7,714 nt of DNA, taken from assembly GCA_002788515.1 (NCBI GenBank), contig PFRJ01000044.1:1-7714 (forward strand). Direction: 5' to 3'. This DNA is from Nitrosopumilales archaeon CG_4_9_14_0_2_um_filter_34_16 (GTDB lineage Archaea; Thermoproteota; Nitrososphaeria; Nitrososphaerales; Nitrosopumilaceae). Position 1 is the first letter of the stretch, and each line of letters starts with the position of its first letter. The notes under the pieces are model-generated. The model was not told the origin of the DNA. It made no database searches and was given only the letters and a program-made list of their open reading frames with translations. A program made the position numbers and the translations under genes. Positions 6,585-7,714 of the stretch are shown piece by piece.

Positions 6585-6593
6585 GATATAAAC
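6585..6593 (+). promoter_or_regulatory. Possible TATA box for the NusA-like/aspS operon
   Basis: GATATAAAC lies about 35 nt before ATG 6624 in the 82-nt divergent spacer. That distance would give a short leader of roughly 10 nt rather than a leaderless transcript. No equally good box is visible for the divergent ABC gene; the minus strand has only a weak ACAAAAATTC stretch near 6564-6573. Confidence 0.38.
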
Positions 6594-6623
6594 AACAGTG
6601 TCAGAATTAAAAAATCGATTCAA

Positions 6624-7136
6624 ATGAAATTACCAATTTGTAGCTTTGATGCAAAAAATGCAATACTTTGTCCTCAATGTGAAAGCAAAGTAGAATCAGG
6701 TGAATTGACCAAAGCAGACATAGAAGCATCGATGAATCTTGCAAATATTGCAAAATCAAACAAAGAAATTGAAAATTTTTCGCTATATTCATGCAGGGAG
6801 TTTGACGGGAATTTTGTGTTATCTCTAGCAAAAGAAGACATTAGAGTGATAAGACAGAGTCGTACTCTGTATAGAACTTTACAGAACAAATTCAAGGGCA
6901 AGATTTGGCTAGTTGAGGATGACGAAACAGACAAGCGATTCATAGAAGATTTGTTATTTCCAACCAAAATTCTATCAATTAACGCAGTGTGGGCACCAGG
7001 AGGCGTTCAGAAAACCAAAGCAATAGTTTCTGGAAAATGGACTCCTAAATTCCCAATAGATACAAAAAAAGTTATTCAGATTGTAAAAAACGCCCGAAAC
7101 CTTGACATTGAGATAGAATTTGAGGATAAAAGATAA
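6624..7136 (+). CDS. Zinc-ribbon plus KH-domain RNA-binding protein (archaeal NusA-like)
   Basis: 170-aa cytosolic protein. The N-terminus has a small metal-binding knuckle (C6, and CPQC at 16-19; C57 may complete a site), then a helical linker (about 24-50). The C-terminal part looks like a KH-type RNA-binding domain: DIRVIRQSRTLYRTLQNKF (72-90), the strand KIWLVEDD, the helix RFIEDLLFPTKILSIN, then GGVQKTKAIVSG. I recall archaeal proteins of this architecture as NusA-like transcription elongation or KH proteins; the exact role (elongation, termination or translation) is not established by the sequence. The start is the ATG at 6624, the first after an in-frame TAG at 6561. Its TAA is 3 nt from the ATG of aspS and in the same frame, implying co-transcription and coupled translation. 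Confidence 0.68.
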   Translation: MKLPICSFDAKNAILCPQCESKVESGELTKADIEASMNLANIAKSNKEIENFSLYSCREFDGNFVLSLAKEDIRVIRQSRTLYRTLQNKFKGKIWLVEDDETDKRFIEDLLFPTKILSINAVWAPGGVQKTKAIVSGKWTPKFPIDTKKVIQIVKNARNLDIEIEFEDKR

Positions 7137-7139
7137 GAC

Positions 7140-7714
7140 ATGGTTTTTGTGAAAACTCACGACATTTCAGAGTTAAACTCAGAATTAATTGGAAAAGAGG
7201 TGGTATTGGGAGGATGGATTGAAGATCTTAGAAAATTAGGAAAAATGTCATTTATTACACTACGAGATGTGTCAGGAATTTCCCAGGTAATAGTAAAGGG
7301 GGAACTCAACGACAATCTTGGAGAAATTAACCGTCAGAGCGTAGTAAGTATCAGAGGCATTGTTCAAGAAACAAAAGCTCGGGATTTTGCATTTGAAATT
7401 AAAGCTGAAGAGATAGAAGTGTTGGGAAAAGCAATTCATCCATTGCCAGTAGATCCTATCGGTAGACTGGAAAGCAACATCGATACGAGATTGAATCACC
7501 GTGCACTAGATATGCGAAATCAAAAAACAGCTTCAATTTTCAAGTTACGTCATCATGTATTACAGATACTAAGAAAAACTCTATCTGGAAAAAAATTCAT
7601 AGAAATAACAACACCAAAAATCATAGGCAGTGCAAGCGAGGGGGGAGCAGATTTATTTTCATTAGACTATTTTGGAAAAACAGCGTATCTTGCACAAAGC
7701 CCGCAACTATACAA
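7140..7714 (+). CDS. aspS: Aspartyl-tRNA synthetase, archaeal type (3'-truncated by the window edge)
   Basis: Class II aminoacyl-tRNA synthetase charging tRNA-Asp (and tRNA-Asn if non-discriminating). The first 191 residues are present; the catalytic core continues off the right edge. The N-terminal OB-fold anticodon-binding domain spans about 15-95 (VVLGGWIEDLRKLG, then FITLRDVSG). The hinge HPLPVDP (100-106) and DTRLNHRALDMR (115-126) are typical of archaeal/eukaryotic AspRS. Motif 1 is near KKFIEITTPKI (151-161), followed by ASEGGADLF and LAQSPQLY, the start of the active-site region. The start is ATG 7140, the first possible after the in-frame TAA of the preceding gene; a GTG at 7149 is a weaker alternative. 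At the anticodon-recognition position, where discriminating archaeal enzymes have Trp and non-discriminating ones His (from memory), this protein has Glu28. Confidence 0.95.
   Translation, partial: MVFVKTHDISELNSELIGKEVVLGGWIEDLRKLGKMSFITLRDVSGISQVIVKGELNDNLGEINRQSVVSIRGIVQETKARDFAFEIKAEEIEVLGKAIHPLPVDPIGRLESNIDTRLNHRALDMRNQKTASIFKLRHHVLQILRKTLSGKKFIEITTPKIIGSASEGGADLFSLDYFGKTAYLAQSPQLY

Noticed and set aside
6607..6967. Minus-strand frames opposite the NusA-like gene
   Set aside because: They are Ser/Phe/Leu-rich peptides of the kind produced by reading the complement of AT-rich Lys/Glu codons; no promoter or motif.
1..7714. CRISPR array, tRNA, rRNA, IS element or prophage
   Set aside because: No spaced direct repeats, cloverleaf-like sequences, transposase or integrase motifs, or terminal inverted repeats were seen on either strand.

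Overview
The window most likely comes from a mesophilic ammonia-oxidising archaeon of the Thaumarchaeota (Nitrososphaerota), near Nitrosopumilus or Nitrosarchaeum. The base composition is AT-rich. The genes are tightly packed, Shine-Dalgarno motifs are largely absent, and several AT-rich boxes sit about 25-30 nt before start codons, as expected for leaderless archaeal transcripts. The proteins are a mix of archaeal information-processing genes (NusA-like KH protein, archaeal AspRS, family 4 uracil-DNA glycosylase) and bacterial-looking genes (histidine kinase, TldD, AAG-type glycosylase, OppD-type ATPase) typical of that phylum. This assignment is inferred from the sequence; no search was run.

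Layout from left to right: (1) the C-terminal part of a membrane sensor histidine kinase enters from the left edge. (2) A 53-codon ORF follows. (3) A tight plus-strand cluster encodes TldD, a type 4 uracil-DNA glycosylase and an AAG/MPG-family alkyladenine glycosylase, with a zero-nt junction and a 17-nt overlap. (4) A VTT/DedA-like membrane protein lies on the minus strand, its stop codon overlapping that of the glycosylase. (5) After a divergent promoter region come a 124-aa thaumarchaeal protein of uncertain fold, a 31-codon C2H2-like zinc-finger microprotein starting with TTG, and a 97-aa charged helical protein. (6) A solitary OppD/DppD-type ABC ATPase lies on the minus strand. (7) A zinc-ribbon plus KH (NusA-like) protein is followed after 3 nt by the start of aspartyl-tRNA synthetase, which runs off the right edge.

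Functional links: the two glycosylases form a base-excision-repair pair covering deaminated and alkylated bases, apparently co-transcribed with tldD. The NusA-like gene and aspS form an information-processing pair. The remaining genes do not form an obvious pathway. I see no CRISPR array, rRNA, tRNA, transposase or phage module. The region is largely ordinary chromosomal backbone. The most worthwhile leads are the two small unlisted ORFs, the tldD-UDG-MPG arrangement, the isolated ABC ATPase, and an unusual residue at the proposed tRNA-discrimination position of AspRS.
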